Below are positions 63,410 to 64,000 of a stretch of DNA of 64,000 nt, one piece after another. The stretch spans positions 310,001 to 374,000 of the forward strand of contig CANLWB010000003.1 of the NCBI GenBank assembly GCA_947494695.1. Reading direction: 5' to 3'. The DNA comes from an uncultured Flavobacteriaceae bacterium. Its GTDB lineage: Bacteria; Bacteroidota; Bacteroidia; Flavobacteriales; Flavobacteriaceae. Made by a program: the position numbers and the translations under genes. The notes beneath the pieces were generated by a model. That model was not told the origin of the DNA and made no database searches. It was given only the letters and a program-made list of their open reading frames with translations. Within the stretch, counting starts at the first letter, position 1. Each line of letters starts with the position of its first letter.

Positions 63410-63883
63410 CTATTCCGGTTTTGGTTCCAAACTATATTTAAAACGCACCTGTTTAGCCCAATCTACTACGGCAATAATTTGATTGTTAGCAAGTTTAGCT
63501 TCGGCATGCATCCAGGTATATGATTTAGGTGGCATATTTTTATCCTCTACCATCTCTATAAGCTCTTCAAACTTGTGATCTTTCCGCGTTACAGAACTCC
63601 CTTCCCAATTAGAGACATTAAAATGCTTTTTTCCATGTTTTATATGGTCTGCCATCCAATAATTAACAGGCGTAATACGACTATACCATGGATACCTTGT
63701 TACATTACTGTGGCAATCGAAACACCCTGCTTTTAAAATAGCTTTGACATTTTCAGGTGGATTTGTTTCATTTAAGAAAGCCCCTACAGACGCAACATCC
63801 CCTTCATTTTTATCCGGACCAAAAAATTGGGCTATACCCAATATCATTAATAAGAACAAAAATGTCTTTTTTATTATTTTCAT
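63410..63883 (-). CDS. Haem-binding domain (cytochrome c-like) protein
   Basis: A 157-residue protein with a signal peptide or anchor (about 1-22, ending ILGIAQF). The single haem motif is KAGCFDCHSNVTRYPWYSRI (CxxCH). The segments NYWMADHIKHGKKHFNVSNW and EDKNMPPKSYTWMHAEAKL (with the likely axial Met region MPP) fit the haem-binding-domain family found in Bacteroidetes. It works in periplasmic electron transfer; partners are not visible. Confidence 0.85.
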   Translation of the reverse strand: MKIIKKTFLFLLMILGIAQFFGPDKNEGDVASVGAFLNETNPPENVKAILKAGCFDCHSNVTRYPWYSRITPVNYWMADHIKHGKKHFNVSNWEGSSVTRKDHKFEELIEMVEDKNMPPKSYTWMHAEAKLANNQIIAVVDWAKQVRFKYSLEPKPE

Positions 63884-63924
63884 TATGGGTATTTTAGGGA
63901 AATAAAAATAGATAAAATTATCTT

Positions 63925-64000
63925 ATGACTTTAGAAGATTTCTATAAAGAATTAAGTTATTTAAACACGGCCCGAGAGCATCGAATGAAGTACGCCAAAA
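63925..64000 (+). CDS. Start of a gene cut by the window end
   Basis: An ATG at 63925 opens a frame that stays open to the window edge (25 codons: MTLEDFYKELSYLNTAREHR and further). It is too short to identify; the sequence is protein-like and has a plausible spacing to its upstream region. Confidence 0.5.
   Translation, partial: MTLEDFYKELSYLNTAREHRMKYAK

Overview
This is an AT-rich chromosomal window from a member of the Bacteroidetes, most probably a marine Flavobacteriaceae. The evidence is a T9SS-type C-terminal sorting domain on a secreted enzyme, many SxxC-type lipoproteins, promoter elements of the Bacteroidetes form TAnnTTTG (for example upstream of prmA, truA, folE, tRNA-Glu and a DEAD-box helicase gene), and families typical of this group (DUF4293, DUF1599, BT_3928-like DoxX, DUF3810, DUF3667, DUF6503). 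Gene identities come from reading motifs; no database search was possible.

Layout. 1-5450 is an accessory stretch: a two-lobed VOC protein, an XRE-type regulator remnant, a secreted NTF2-like protein, an ECF sigma factor with a Cys-containing tail, and an Rnl2-type RNA ligase lying between two nearly identical 134-bp repeats that carry a transposase-like fragment. Several hairpin-rich elements separate these genes. 5459-8000 holds tRNA-Arg(ACG), a DUF5060 carbohydrate-active protein and a Crp/Fnr regulator. 8690-12228 is a sulfur module (YeeE/YedE pair, TauE/SafE permease, persulfide dioxygenase-rhodanese, HMA protein), with matching Crp/Fnr-type palindromes before its two transcription units.

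12361-28985 is largely core: clpS, prmA, tpiA, a TlpA-like thioredoxin, an OppB-like permease, a DoxX protein, DUF1599, folP, cdaA, an MsbA-like exporter and truA. It is interrupted by an M57 protease, a beta-helix T9SS protein and a two-frame outer-membrane-like gene. 29087-43885 is mainly housekeeping: a YfcE-like phosphoesterase, rho, rpsT with tRNA-Glu, proS, a low-complexity lipoprotein with an OmpP1/FadL porin, folE, cysS, yidD and an AsmA-like protein. 43976-47507 is a small sugar locus: a GH35-like enzyme, an MFS transporter and a decayed AraC regulator. 47542-64000 holds pepD, DUF3810, an SpoU methyltransferase, an M48 protease, a DEAD-box helicase, a sirtuin, a glycosyltransferase, a haem-binding-domain protein and several lipoproteins.

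The most unusual theme is that three accessory genes are each bracketed by direct repeats of their flanking DNA. The RNA ligase has 134 bp at 133/134 identity, the DUF5060 gene has 51 bp at 46/51, and the beta-helix gene has about 200 bp of diverged repeat that includes a decayed copy of the prmA 3' end. These look like three ages of the same kind of insertion or duplication event.
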